This document shows, one piece after another, positions 49,837 through 62,500 of a stretch of 64,000 bases of DNA (the stretch's first letter is position 1; each line of letters starts with the position of its first letter). The stretch is taken from contig JAHLTZ010000007.1 of assembly GCA_025786725.1 (NCBI GenBank), positions 372,001-436,000 on the forward strand, read 5' to 3'. The notes under the pieces are model-generated. The model ran no database searches. It was not told the DNA's origin and saw only the letters and a program-made list of their open reading frames with translations. Both the position numbers and the translations under genes were made by a program. This DNA is from Syncephalis fuscata. Its lineage: Eukaryota > Zoopagomycota > Zoopagomycetes > Zoopagales > Piptocephalidaceae.

Positions 49837-52798
49837 ATGCTTTCGCAAAAAGATCAAGATGAGTCAATGCCTCGTCACGAGCATAGAACGCCTAGTCAAT
49901 TAGAAATAGCAGCAGCACCATCTCCATCTAATAATACTATACTAAGACCGGGTATGCTAACCTCTGGTACATTTGGACCAATGACCGAAGTTGCACCTAT
50001 GTCGCATTTAATATCGGCCGAAAATGTTGCTAATATAGCTGCTGCCAACGTGGCTTTTTCTGTCGTACGTTCGGATTCAAATGGCTCCACCAGGATATCA
50101 GTTGATTCAGCTACTCGCGATGCATCCTATAGATCGCGTAAATTGCCTGGTAAATCTACCACGCCCCGAAAATTATTTAATAATAAGCAGGTCGGTTTGG
50201 CTCCTTCACCATCGCCCAGTGATATAGGACTAGGTATTACATATTCGGCACCTTCCAGTCCCACCGTATCCACGATGGCTGAGTCTCCAGCGCCAACCAG
50301 CGATTTCACCACTAGTCCTACTTACAACGTAGTACAGACACGGTGTTTATCAAGTCGTTTTCCTAAACATCAAATATCATTAGACAATAGTGCAGCTGTA
50401 GTTCAGGTTGAAGCCATACAGGCATTTACAAACGTTAGAACGCCCGAATCTGCTACTATTGCAACCGACAGATTGAACCGTAGTATAGCAACAAAGCAAA
50501 GCCAAACTTTTTACGACGGCAATTTGGCAATCAAACTAATAACAATAATAATAGTAATAATAATAATAGTAGTAGTGGTAATAGTGGTAATAGTAGTGAT
50601 TCATCCTACGAAAGCCAGGCCCGTGAACTTTCAGGTTGGAGTAGAACTTGCCAAAGTGTACACAGCAGCCAAGTGAATAGTATTTATAATTCACGAGGTG
50701 CTACCAATACTCATCACGCAACCAAGAAACAGTCACGTTTTTTAGCTTTAACTTCCAAAATTGGTGGTTCATTACGACGATTTTTGGCGTTTGTAGGACC
50801 AGGATTTAGTAAGTGGCTAAAATAATTTACAAGCTATACTAAGCAATATTATAATAAATTTTACACAGTGGTAGCCATTGGTTATTTAGATTCTGGTCAC
50901 TGGGCATCAGATTTGGCTGGTAAGTCAATGATATATACAAATTAATATTACTAAATTTATAATTAGCTGGTTCACGTTTTGGATATTCTTTATTATTCAT
51001 TTTGCTAATTTCCAATTTGGCTGCCTGTCTTTTTCAATCGATGGCGGCCCGTTTAGGAGTAGTTACCGGGCGTGACTTGGCGGAAATGTGTCGTATTGAA
51101 TTTCCAAAATGGATATATTGGCCATTATATGTCATAAATGAGCTTGGCATCTTTGCCATCGAATTAACAGAGGTAATAGGCAGTGCAGTTGCCATCGAGC
51201 TACTTTTTGGTGTACCATTACCGATAGGAATATGTATTACTTCATTGGATGTATTTGTTCTACTGTTGGCTTATCGACCACAACGTAGCCTTTGGTCGGT
51301 ACGATTTATTGAATGTCTGGCCATTGCCATGATCATTGGCGTTGGTGCGTGTCTTGTGGCACTATTAAAGCATGCACAACCAGTATTCAGCAAGGTTGCA
51401 TCAGGTTTACTTCCCGATAGTGCAGTGATGCAGATAGAACAAGGTCGATTATTTGTGGCCATGGCGCTCATCGGAGCCACAGTTATGCCACATAATTTAT
51501 TTTTGCACTCTCATGCAGTAAAAGCACGAGTCTACGAATCAAAATCCTCGCCAGAAATATTTGATAATGATTCTCTGGATTCTAAGCGTAATTCTATATT
51601 GTATTGTAGTCCAGTGCAACCATCGGAGCTTCAGAAAAAACCAAAATATAGAACACCAAAAAATCTTCGTCGCGCTATCTGCTACTCAATCATCGACTCA
51701 AGTTTGGCATTGACTATCGCTCTATTAATCAACATGTCCGTTCTAATTTTGGCTGGCACTACATTCTATGACCAAAGTAGTGAAATTGCACACTCACTTA
51801 AAGGTGGTGACTCAAATAACAGTAAAAGTATAGAAATAGTAGATTTGTATGATGCCCATAGATTAATAGGTAGACAATTGGGCAAAGGTGCCGCAACATT
51901 GTTTGCCGTGGCATTGTTAGTTGCAGGACAGTGCGGTGCAGTGATTAGCACTATTGCAGGCCAATCTATTATGGAAGGCTTTATTCGCTGGCGATGCTCA
52001 CCTATTTTACGACGTTTAATAACTCGTATATGTGCGATGATACCTGCAATGATCATTGCGTCAACAGCAGGAAGAGACGGGATTATGCGATTGTTGGTGT
52101 TTAGCCATGTAGTACTGGGTATACAGGTACCATTTGCAATTATCCCGCTTGTTTGGTTCACCGGAAAGGCAAGAATTATGCGATCGACACACCAAGAATT
52201 GCCACCTAGTAACACCAACATATCGCCTACTGTCATTGTATCGTCGCCGGAAATGGGACATACTCCTTACTCTAACAAAGTACCTCATTTACCGCAGTTC
52301 AGCAAAGCAGTTTTAGATGGAAGCGGAAACTTTTATGATCAACGTAATGTTTCTGGACCTGCTCGAATTCCATTATCATATGCCATAACAAAAGAAATTC
52401 TATTTGATAGAGATGATGAAATGCAGCAGCTTAACTTAGGCAACGAACTAACTACACCCATCATTCCTATGGCGGAGAATTCGGCACGCCGCAGTAGTCA
52501 GCTTATGCATCCATACGATGTATATACGGATAGTCAAAATGAAACTACATCTGCACATCTATCGTTGGACAACACCACGCTAGCAACTACAGATATTAAT
52601 AGGAAGTTACAGCACAATTGCTTTGATTATTCCTATGATAATTTACACAACGGCTATAATACAAAAGATGTTTCAACTGAAGAAAATACATCAGTGGAGA
52701 GTTATAAAGCCGCGCTATGGCAGCAAGTGCTTGGTTGGTTAGTTGGTGGAGGTATAGCAGCAATTGCTATTGCACTTATTATTATTATTATTATTTAG
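49837..52798 (+). CDS. NRAMP-family transporter, copy 2, with noncanonical DSGH motif
   Basis: Starts MLSQKDQDESMPRHEHRTP. A disordered N-terminus of about 300 residues includes an Asn/Ser run (about 50540-50600) and ends RRFLAFVGPGF. After an intron comes MVAIGYLDSGHWASDLA, where all normal NRAMPs have DPGN(W/L). The rest follows the family: SRFGYSLLFILLISNLAA, ELTEVIGSAVAIELLFG, IGATVMPHNLFLHSHAV with the Met retained. A long cytosolic loop then precedes the last helix (LGWLVGGGIAAIAIALIII). The change of Pro to Ser and Asn to His in the first metal-binding turn implies altered ion selectivity or a sensor role. A frame break at about 50525 (AATTTGGC) needs one T to reach the Asn/Ser run. 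Confidence 0.92.
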
Positions 52799-53075
52799 TT
52801 TATTCAACAACTGCTTGGTTTATTTCAACAATTTAAAATAATAGCTATACAAAGCAGAATATCAGCTATTTTATATATAAAGCAACTTAAGTAATTAAAC
52901 AGGATTAAATACAGCACATCATTTGTAATTTACAACTATTGTTCAAGTGATCTATTAAAATGTACTAATTATGCACCACTTTTCAAATTAATTCAAATGA
53001 GTGTTTATTTAATTCAATCATGATCATAATTAAAAGCAGTTTATTGCAAATTACACAATAATTGCCCGATATACT

Positions 53076-56000
53076 CTATTCTTTCTTAGAATCAATAAGT
53101 TTCTTTTTGCTTTTAGCTTCCTCCATAGCACCTCGAATAAGCAGTAAAAATACTTCTTCTAACGTCGTCTGCGAAACACCCCATGACCGAATAAGTTGGT
53201 TATTGCGAGACTCCAAGTGGCGTAAAAGCTCCGGCATGCGAGACATCTCTTGGGGCGAGCATTGATAAATAAGCGCACCAGCCGAATTGTCAGTCAATGT
53301 GGCACCTGGTATACGTCGTTGTATATCCATGTGAACAGTCTCAGAGTCTTCCGGCTCGACCATTAGCGTGATACGATAGCCAGTGCCGTGATGGTTCTTC
53401 AAGTGAATGGATGAACCCAATGCACTGATAATAATAAAAAGATTAATAAACGTTGCAACATATAAACATTACGTACCGTAGTTTACCCAAGGCCATAATA
53501 GCAATTTGATCGCCAAGTACATCGGCCTCTTCCATAGAGTGCGTGGTCTATTGATAACGTTAACACAATCAACCATAATTATATAATACCTACCAAAACA
53601 ATGACTCGCCCTTGCTTGAATGATTCAAGGAAGGCCCAAATATGACGTCGATTAACAGGATCCATACCTAGATAAAGTAGATAGGTATAAAATGCTGTTA
53701 TTATTATATACAATAACTTACCAGTTGTAGGCTCATCCATAAAAATAACCTTAGGATCACCTAGAGTGGATATGATAACGCTAAGACGACGCTTCATACC
53801 ACCGCTGTATGTACGGGTAGGTCTGTGGCGTATGTCCCACAGTCGTACAGCGCCAAGACGTTCTTCAGCCAGTGCACGCATTTCAGTGTCTGGTACACCT
53901 TTGAGTCCGGCATAGAGTGAGATATGCTCCATGGCTGACAAATCGTTAAATAACAAATCATGCTATTTTGTATTGTTTTAGTGACAGTTCCAATGGCCCT
54001 TGTTTATATACTAACCTGTGGACAAACACCAAGAATACGACGGATTTCGGACATTTGGTCTCGTACACTGAAGCCAAAAATGTAGGCATCACCTCGAGTT
54101 GCCGGTGTTAAACCTATCAACTAAATGTTAGATTCATGCTTTAATGTTTGATGTAAATCAATTACCTGAAAGAATATTCATAGTGGTACTTTTACCAGCA
54201 CCATTTTGACCCAATAAAGCAAATCTAGCACAACATAATAAGGAATAAGTACATATGAACTAATAGTACTTACAGTTCACCTTCACGTAAGCCTATAGTT
54301 AGATTGTGTACAGCCATCTTGTCAACTGCTGTTCGTTTAAACCAGCTATTTCGATAAAGTTTATTTAGTCCCAGTACACGTATGGCAACATCCAGTGCTA
54401 ATCCATTTCAAAATGAAATTAGCTGTTTATGACAATAATTATCAAACCACTTACACATGTCTGTTGCTCTCGTTCTCTCTTGTTGCACATCTTCATCTTC
54501 GCCCTATAAACATACCAAATGATTAGTGCTAATTGATAAATAAATACTAAATCGACTTACCGGAATAGATACTTGAGCCTGGTTTAATAAATCAGAACTA
54601 ACAGGTTTCTTAGAACTGGAGTTGAATCCCCAATACGAAGAAGTTAAGAAAAACCATGGTTTTTTATATTGGCCGAATTCACTGGGAATCACCTTATCAA
54701 AGTACCTGATAATTAATCGATTGTTATGAGCAACATACTATTAATCTGTAAGCTACAAACCATGTCAGCAGTAAATAAAATCCAATATTGGCAATAAGCA
54801 GATACCACGAAACAATAGGTCGTGGCACTCGCTCGGATAGTATAGCACTTGATGTGACGTCTGTAGATAGATCCTCGTATAGTCTTGACCAAGGGAATCC
54901 TATACGTTCATGATCGGAATATTCAATTAATTAAATATACAAAAAACAATAACTTACCTAATCCTTTGGTATACTCTCCCGTTACTACACTATATTTGCC
55001 AGCTGTGTAGCGAGAAATATCCAGGTAGAGTTTACCAAAGTTGAAAAAGGGAATAAACATTAGGACTAAACATAACGATTAGTGTTTGTATAATCTAATA
55101 TCTAACTCAAAAACACATACCAATCCAGCCTGCCGAGTCGGTAGTAGGAGCCCACCATATATAACCAACGAATATGTTGGAAAAGACCATTGACTCAAAT
55201 AATAAGCCTATTAAGAATAGAAATATACCGCAGATCAGTGTAGCAATGTTAAGGTTATAATATGCATCATTATTTTGTTTCTTTGTAGAGAAAAAGGATA
55301 TCTGCCACGCGGGTTCGTCGTATAAACGTAGAAATGAAAAAGGCCATGCTTACCATAGCCATACCAAATAAAAAAAATGTAATGAGCATAACCTAACAGG
55401 ATATAAGTATTAGTTTTTAGTGAAGATGCAAGCGTTAAATAATTATTACCGCAAAGTTACTGTATACGAATGGCTCAAAGCGAAATGCAAGTCCCAGTAA
55501 GCAAGTAACAAGAGCACAGACCAATACCGGTACTAAATTAGTTATCCACCAGCTTAACCAGTAGATTTCATCCTATTGTTGTATCATTGCGTTTAATTAT
55601 ACGTTAATAGCATCATTGCGATCCACTTACACTCAGTCCCATCATTGCCATACTTTCACGTAGCTTTTGTTCTTTCTCCGAAACAATCATATTAATCACG
55701 GCAATAAAAATGATCATTTCTGTACAGTATGAAAACATAGCACCAAACCCTGTTACCAGTGAATCTTCTTGAGATGCTATTGCCAGTTTAGGCCATGGCT
55801 TGACATCTACTGTAATATCGGCAGCTTGTCCATTACTAACTGTGCTACTGTTTGCATCCATATCATATATATATAGTTTGTTAGTTGTTTTTACTACACA
55901 TATTAGGCAAGTTACCAATGGCTTCATCAATACCACGTATAAGTCGGTGTATTTGTGGGTTGTAGTTATCTCCAAGCTCGCTGTAAAGGCTATTGTTGTA

Positions 56001-56860
56001 CCATACTTGGTAGCGATAATTGGCTGGCGGTCCGGTTATAATGTTAAACTCAATACCTAAATCATTTCATTAGTTGATATCGTAATTTTTTTGCAACAAC
56101 AAAAACAGGCAATATTTACCGAATGCAGTGGTATTAGGATTGGTCAGTGTGTAATCGTAAATAAACGCGGCATTCTTTACTGGTACCATGCCCATAACAC
56201 GAGATGGAACCTGGTTTAATTCTGATAATGACAACAATAGCAGTAGTAAAGTTAGTGCATCTGTTTGGTGATTAATTCTGATTCATTATTACCAATGGAA
56301 CCTGGTTCCAACGGCATAGAACGGCCTGTTCGCTCTTTATTCTTTACGTCAAACTGACTAAGAATTCGACGTGTCACTTCATTATCTGGCGTGTAAAGCA
56401 GATTGATGCATGGCAAACTTGGAAATCTGCCCTGGCATCCAACAAGACCACCTAGCGATGATGCATCTGGATGGAGATTTCCTTGGCTTTTTAAATAGTG
56501 GTCTCCTTTTTGAAGAATAAATAGCAATAGCTGCAACATTAACGGTGCCACTAGTACTTGTAACAAAGTGGATTTACGATAGCGTAACTAATATCAATTA
56601 TTACAATAAGTATATTATACAACAATTAACTAAGCAATGATATTTGCTATTTACCATTAAAGTAAAATTGCGCCTTAACATAATAACTAGCTGTCTTGGT
56701 AGACTGGCCCCTTCATAGGGGGTGCCACCTATTTTTTTGGCAACAGCCTCGGAAGCAATATCTGATGAATTAGCATTGTGTCTTTGTCTTAACGTAGATA
56801 ATTCCTAGTGTATGGGGTTAGATATAGTATACGTGGTTTAGTTATTTGTTAAAATACCAT
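53076..56860 (-). CDS. Half-size ABCA-type ABC transporter
   Basis: Minus strand with many short introns and about 900 residues. The likely first exon is just the ATG (56858-56860), spliced to ELSTLRQRHNANSSD, then GASLPRQLVIMLRRNFTLMLRYRKSTLLQVLVAPLMLQLLLFIL (first helix). A large lumenal loop, an ABC2-type membrane block (MMGLS..., ISFFSTK), and one nucleotide-binding domain follow. The domain has LLGQNGAGKSTTMNIL (Walker A), [42 protein letters not shown] (signature and Walker B), and TTHSMEEADVLGDQIAIM (H-loop). The end is an ABCA-like regulatory tail (TLEEVFLLLI). Only one NBD is present, so it should dimerise. ABCA proteins move lipids or sterols. Confidence 0.92.
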
Positions 56861-59417
56861 GTTGTAATAAATTCGAATGACGGCAATAAAGAAATGACTG
56901 AAAATATCGTTTACAAGAAATCGACTTATTCCGGCTATTTAAAAAATAGCGCCAAGATTTGGCTAGACTTGTTTTACAAAAATGTAGTAACATATTAAAA
57001 ATACCAGCCAATAGACGTGATGCTAACGTACCCCTGTTTCACTTGTAAATTTTACCTACTGAGGGCATCTATATTTTTGTTTTATAAAACTTTATTGAAG
57101 CTGTTTTATTATTGCCGAGTATTAATAGTCACTACCGCACCTCATCAATAGCTAATGAATACCTGACTTTTGTCTAAAAAGGCGATATTTTCTTGGCAAA
57201 TTATTGAAAATTTTAATCATAATGATGTGTCCGTTTGATTTTTTTAAATTTTTTTAATACCAGACACAATTAAATTAATTAATTAAATAAAACTCATTTG
57301 ATTAAAACTAAATACAATAGATAAATATCTACTTACTTTTATTTTTATCGTAGTTATATGGGCTAAACAAGCACTTATTGCTACCGTTTATCATACCAAA
57401 TAAAGGTTATTGTCCTAGTATAGATATTGGTCAGGAAAATGCTGTTCGGAAATGTATATCGCTTATTATGGAAGAATCGTAGCATAATTTATAGTTATTC
57501 AGATATAATGGTCAAGTATAGACATATTAGATGTGTAATTTAATTGTTATTACTACAATATGTCGTTTAGTAACTATAACTTTATCACTATTATTGCTTT
57601 ATTTAACTGCAGTAAAATAGCAATATAGTAGAATTGTTTATATAATACGGCAATTTTTGAGTATATGTATTCCATTAATTTCCATATTATTGCTAATTTT
57701 CAACGCGTTAGTATCTTCTACATTAAGTAATTGTATTAGTGATCGTTTAGTTTAATTCGCACTTTTCAGCTTTGGAGTATTAAGTGAAATCATAAGCAAT
57801 GTTCTATTATTGAAGTAATGTGCAGTTTCAATTTTTTGTCAAACAAACATTTAGGGACTTTATACTAATTGGCTTAGCTGGTGTCTGTGTAGGCGTGGGT
57901 GCACTTAGAAATCTACAGCAGACTTTTACACGCTTGTTGGTACAAATTATTAAAATTATAAGTTATAGTGCCAATAAAATATTTAGTAGTCAGCATTCAT
58001 CAATTTAATTTTATAAATTAGTTACATTATTATATAAATGCTTTCACAGCTTTATTAAACACTATTTACAATTCTTTGTTTTCTTTGCGTTGGCTTAGTT
58101 TAATGTTGTGTTGTTCCGGTCGCATCAGCAACAGCCAACTTTTGATAAACGCAGTTCAGCATAGCATAACTACAATGATTTGCTATAGGTTAAGCCAGTA
58201 AGCCTTTGAGCTGCTAATTGTTTTTTCATTGATTTCTGCTTTAATTTTTTCTTCTATATTTCATCTTGCTTGACTTGTTATGATTGGTTTCAGAAATGTG
58301 GATATAACTTAGGCCTTGAATGATTATCAATTGATATGCAATCCATTGACATTATGCACTCGAAATTGCTAGTATTTGACTAGTATTTTCTATTGTGTCT
58401 AGTCCAGTGTCTGCATATTTTATTGCGTGTAATTTAACCAATGCAATTTAGCCTACAGCAGAAGACTAATGACGAAAATGACTTGTTGGAATGTTCCATT
58501 GTTGAAAACGTCACGATGAATTATACTACGAACAGTACTTATTGTATAGTCGATTTCAGGTAATTTGGATCAGCCGTCATTTGAGTGATGGCAGTTGCAC
58601 AGCATGTAGCATGATATGCCTGGATGTGATACATTGTGAATTCAAAGCAATGATTGCCCCCATAAAAATGAGCATAATGTCGAATGAAATGCATACATGT
58701 ACCAATCAATACATTTTATAATTTAAGCAATTATAAGTGGCTTATGTATGGCAGTAAAAACCTGTATAAAATACCAGTTTGATACATTAAACTTGTTTTT
58801 GCGTCAATGTTGTACGCTATTTGTATGTATGCAGATATTGGGACCCGAGTCATTTAGTGGAAACAACAGCAAAGACATCATTATCGTTTTTATAAAACCA
58901 AATAATGTACTTGTTCTCACCAATAGTTAGATCGTGTAATAGAAAATACAGGCTAACATGCTATTTTTATAACATATGTACTGGATTATTATCATTGTCA
59001 CAGTACTCGTGCGAATAACTGCCAGATTGAAGTAAAGACCGGACAGGTTATGCGCTATTTTGTATGTATGTAGATATTGGGACCCGAGTCATTTAGTGGA
59101 AGTGACAGTAAAGACATCATTATCGTTCTGCAAAACCAAATAATATACTTGTTCTCACCAAATAGTTGGCCCGTGTAACAAAAAATACAGGATAATGTAC
59201 ATGTCTCTATCGCATATGTACTGCTCATTGGAATTGCCGCGTTATTTGTGTAAATGCCGAGAAGACAATCAAAGGCTGAGAGCATGCTGTTATACTATGA
59301 ATCTATTGGTACACTCGCACCTCAAACCATTATTTGGATTGTTTTATTGGTCCATACTACACATTAATGGTATATCTCGTATACTGCAGTATACTAGCAT
59401 TTCAGCATAATCATAAG
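56861..59417. other. Intergenic region with a 170-nt direct repeat
   Basis: AT-rich DNA without a supportable gene. Small open frames at 57820 and 59195 have no recognisable content. The notable feature is the direct repeat 58811-58983 / 59050-59223, just upstream of the secreted-protein gene. Confidence 0.5.
58811..59223. repeat. Direct repeat pair (58811-58983 and 59050-59223)
   Basis: Two copies of about 170 nt, offset by 239 nt, share blocks such as GATATTGGGACCCGAGTCAT, AAAGACATCATTATCGTT and TACTTGTTCTCACCAA, at roughly 85 % identity. They lie 200-600 nt upstream of the TATA box of the micro-exon gene and may be duplicated regulatory DNA or a small dispersed element. Confidence 0.8.
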
Positions 59418-59426
59418 TATAAATAG
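59418..59426 (+). promoter_or_regulatory. Candidate TATA box of the micro-exon gene
   Basis: TATAAATAG lies 136 nt before the ATG at 59562. No ATG occurs between the expected transcript start (about 30 nt downstream) and 59562, so that ATG would be the first one met by a scanning ribosome. Confidence 0.5.
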
Positions 59427-59561
59427 TCCACAAAATATACACAACCAACTGCGATATCATCACCACACTCTACTCTCTGCTATACACACACTACTCTCCA
59501 TTCTATACCAACCACACTCTACTATTTCTTTTATTTGTTTGTTTTAACAAATCAGTATTAC

Positions 59562-62500
59562 ATGAAGCTTTCCATGCCGTCGTTTTCACCATTGTCGTTG
59601 TGACTATTGTGGCCAGTACAACTATGGTGGATGCTAAACCAGCCTTAGTTCGTCGTGGTATGTTGCAGTGGCAATAAATATGTCATATAATTTTGTCTAC
59701 TAACAATATTTCTAAATAATAATTATATTAGATGGTAAGTCGTATTGTATATTAACTGATTATGCGCTAATTATATACCACACACTGTGTATATTAACAA
59801 CTTAATATTAATAGCATGTAAGTTATATTGTATATTAATTGAACATTGGCTAATCGTATATTATGTCTCATGTGCATCAATGACTTAATACTAATAGGTC
59901 GTAAGTAGCATTGTATGTGCTTACTTATAAATTAATTATATACAATGCGTGATGTATATCAATAACTTAATGCCATAGATGGTAAGGTGTATTGTGTATT
60001 AAATGACTATGTGCTAATCTTATACTATGCACCGTGTATATTAATAACTTAATACCAATAGATTGTAAGTTATATTATATATTAGCTGAGTATTGGCTAA
60101 CTATAGTATGTATTGTGTGTATCAATAACTTAATAACAATAGGCGGCAAGTAGTATTGTGTATTGATTGACTATGCATTAATTATATGTAATGCGCTGTG
60201 TATTAACGACTTAATATAATAGAACGTAAGTCGTATTGTATATTATTTTTATTTTGAAAAGCTTGTGAACCCCCGCTGCACATAATTAAAGAATTTGCGC
60301 TGCTTCCCACTATATTTGGACTTTTCCAAATTAACGGGTGGACTGCCGCGTTTTTGCGCAAACCTAGTCCATATAGATTTTACACGGGGGCCATCTTCTT
60401 TTGAATGATGCTACACAGCACTATTCCCCTGAAGTTGGTTCCAATTGTTTTTCCTTGGCTATTCTGGCCAAGGTTTTGTTTCCGGACCTACTTATTGGAT
60501 TCTGGTTTGCAATTTGTTTACTAGAGAAAACTGGGGGGGGGGAATTTTCCACTTAAGGATTGGTTCAAACCTCAGTTTGAACCCAAAGCCTTCAGCTTGG
60601 AAGACGCGTAATATTATATATTAATTGATTATGCACTAATTGTATATTATGTACTGTGCGCATCAATAACTTGGTGGAATAGTTAGTAAGTAACACGGTA
60701 TATTAACTGAATATGCGCTAACTATATACCATGCACCATGTATATCAATGACTTAATATTAATAGAGTGTAGGTTATATTGTACATTAATTGAGCGTTGT
60801 CTAATTACATGTTCTGCATCATGTGTATCAATAACTTAATATTAATAGGCCGTAAGTTGTATTGTATATTAATTGGTTATGCATTAATTATGTGTCATGC
60901 ACTGTGTGGCAACGACTTAATATATTAGTGAGTAAGTAGTGTTGTGTATTAGCTGACTATACATTAACTATGCTATTTACTAATTGTAATTATTACTTAA
61001 TATTAATAGAAGGTAAGTGGTATTGTATATTAATTGAATATACATTGACTGCTATTTACTGATGGTACTAATTATTTAATATTAATAGATAGTAAGTAGT
61101 ATTGTATACTATTTGAATATATATTTACTATGCTACTTACTAATTGTACTAATTATTTACTATAATAGATGGTAAGTGATATTGGATATTATTTGACTAT
61201 ACATCGATTGCTATTTACTAATTATGCTAATTATTTATTATTAATAGGTCGTAAGTAACACTATATATTAATTGACTATACATTAACTATGCTATTTACT
61301 AACTGTACCAATTATTTAATATTAATAGAATGTAAGCTATATTGTATATTAACTGATCATATGTTAATTATGCTATTTACTGCTTATACTAATTATTTAA
61401 TATTAATAGTGGTAAGTGATATTGTATATCAATTAACTATACATTGACTATAATATTTACTAATTGTGCCAATTATTTAATATTAATAGCTGGTAAGTGA
61501 TATTGTATATTATTTGATTATACATTAACCATGCTATTTACTGATGGTATTAATTATTTAATATTAATAGACCGTAGGTGATATTATATATTGTTTGACT
61601 ATACATTAACTATGCTATTTACTGATTGTGCCAACTATTTAATATTAATAGCCGGTAAGTGGTATTTTATATTATTTGATTATACATTAACCATGCTATT
61701 TACTGATTGTACCGATTATTTAATATTAACAGGCCGTAAGTGGTATTTTATATTAATTGACTATATACTAATTATGCTATTTACTGATTATACCTATTAC
61801 TTAATACTAATAGTGCGTAAGTAACATTGTATATTAACTGACTATACATTAATCATGCTATTTACTGATTGTACCGATTATTTAATATTAATAGTTTGTA
61901 AGTTGTGTTATATATTAATAATTATACATTAATTATGCTTTTTACTGATTGTACCAATTTTTTAATATTAATAGGGTGTAAGTGGTATTGTATATTAATT
62001 GACTATACATTAACTATGTATTTACTGATTGTACCTATTATTTAATATTGATAGGTCGTAAGTGTTATTATATATTAACTGACTATATACTAATTATGCT
62101 ATTTACTGATGGTATTGCTTATTTAATATTAATAGACCGTAAGTGGTATTGTATATTAACTTACTATATACTAACTATGCTATTTACTGATTGTGCCAAC
62201 TATGTAATATTAATAGACCGTAAGTGATATTGTATATTAACTGCCTATACATTAATTATACTATTTAATGATGATGTTAATTATTTAATATTAATAGAAT
62301 GTATGTTAAATTTTGGATTAATTGAATATGCACTAATCACATGCTATTTATTGTATGCATCAACAAATTAATATTAATAGGCTGTAAGTAGTATTATGTA
62401 TTAACTAACTATGCACTAATTTTATACCATGTACTGTGTTCATCAACAACTTAATATAATAGACCGTAGGTTGTATTATGTGTTAATTAAATACTTACTA

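Noticed and set aside
50540-50676. Hydrophobic Ile/Val stretch in NRAMP copy 2 as a membrane helix
   Set aside because: It is the off-frame translation of AAT/AGT repeats. The frame that continues into FLAFVGPGF reads Asn/Ser runs instead.
57820-58008. Small plus-strand open frame with a hydrophobic segment
   Set aside because: No recognisable features, no splice context, and AT-rich composition like the surrounding non-coding DNA.
60561-60582. tRNA gene or Pol III promoter in the insertion
   Set aside because: GGTTCAAACC resembles a B box, but it belongs to a perfect hairpin and no A box or cloverleaf could be drawn around it.
61410-61411. Treating the 2-nt slot as a missing-base artefact
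   Set aside because: Making it 3 nt would keep phase 1 to the end and create a TGA at the junction with 62868. The 2-nt length is exactly what joins the upstream and downstream frames.
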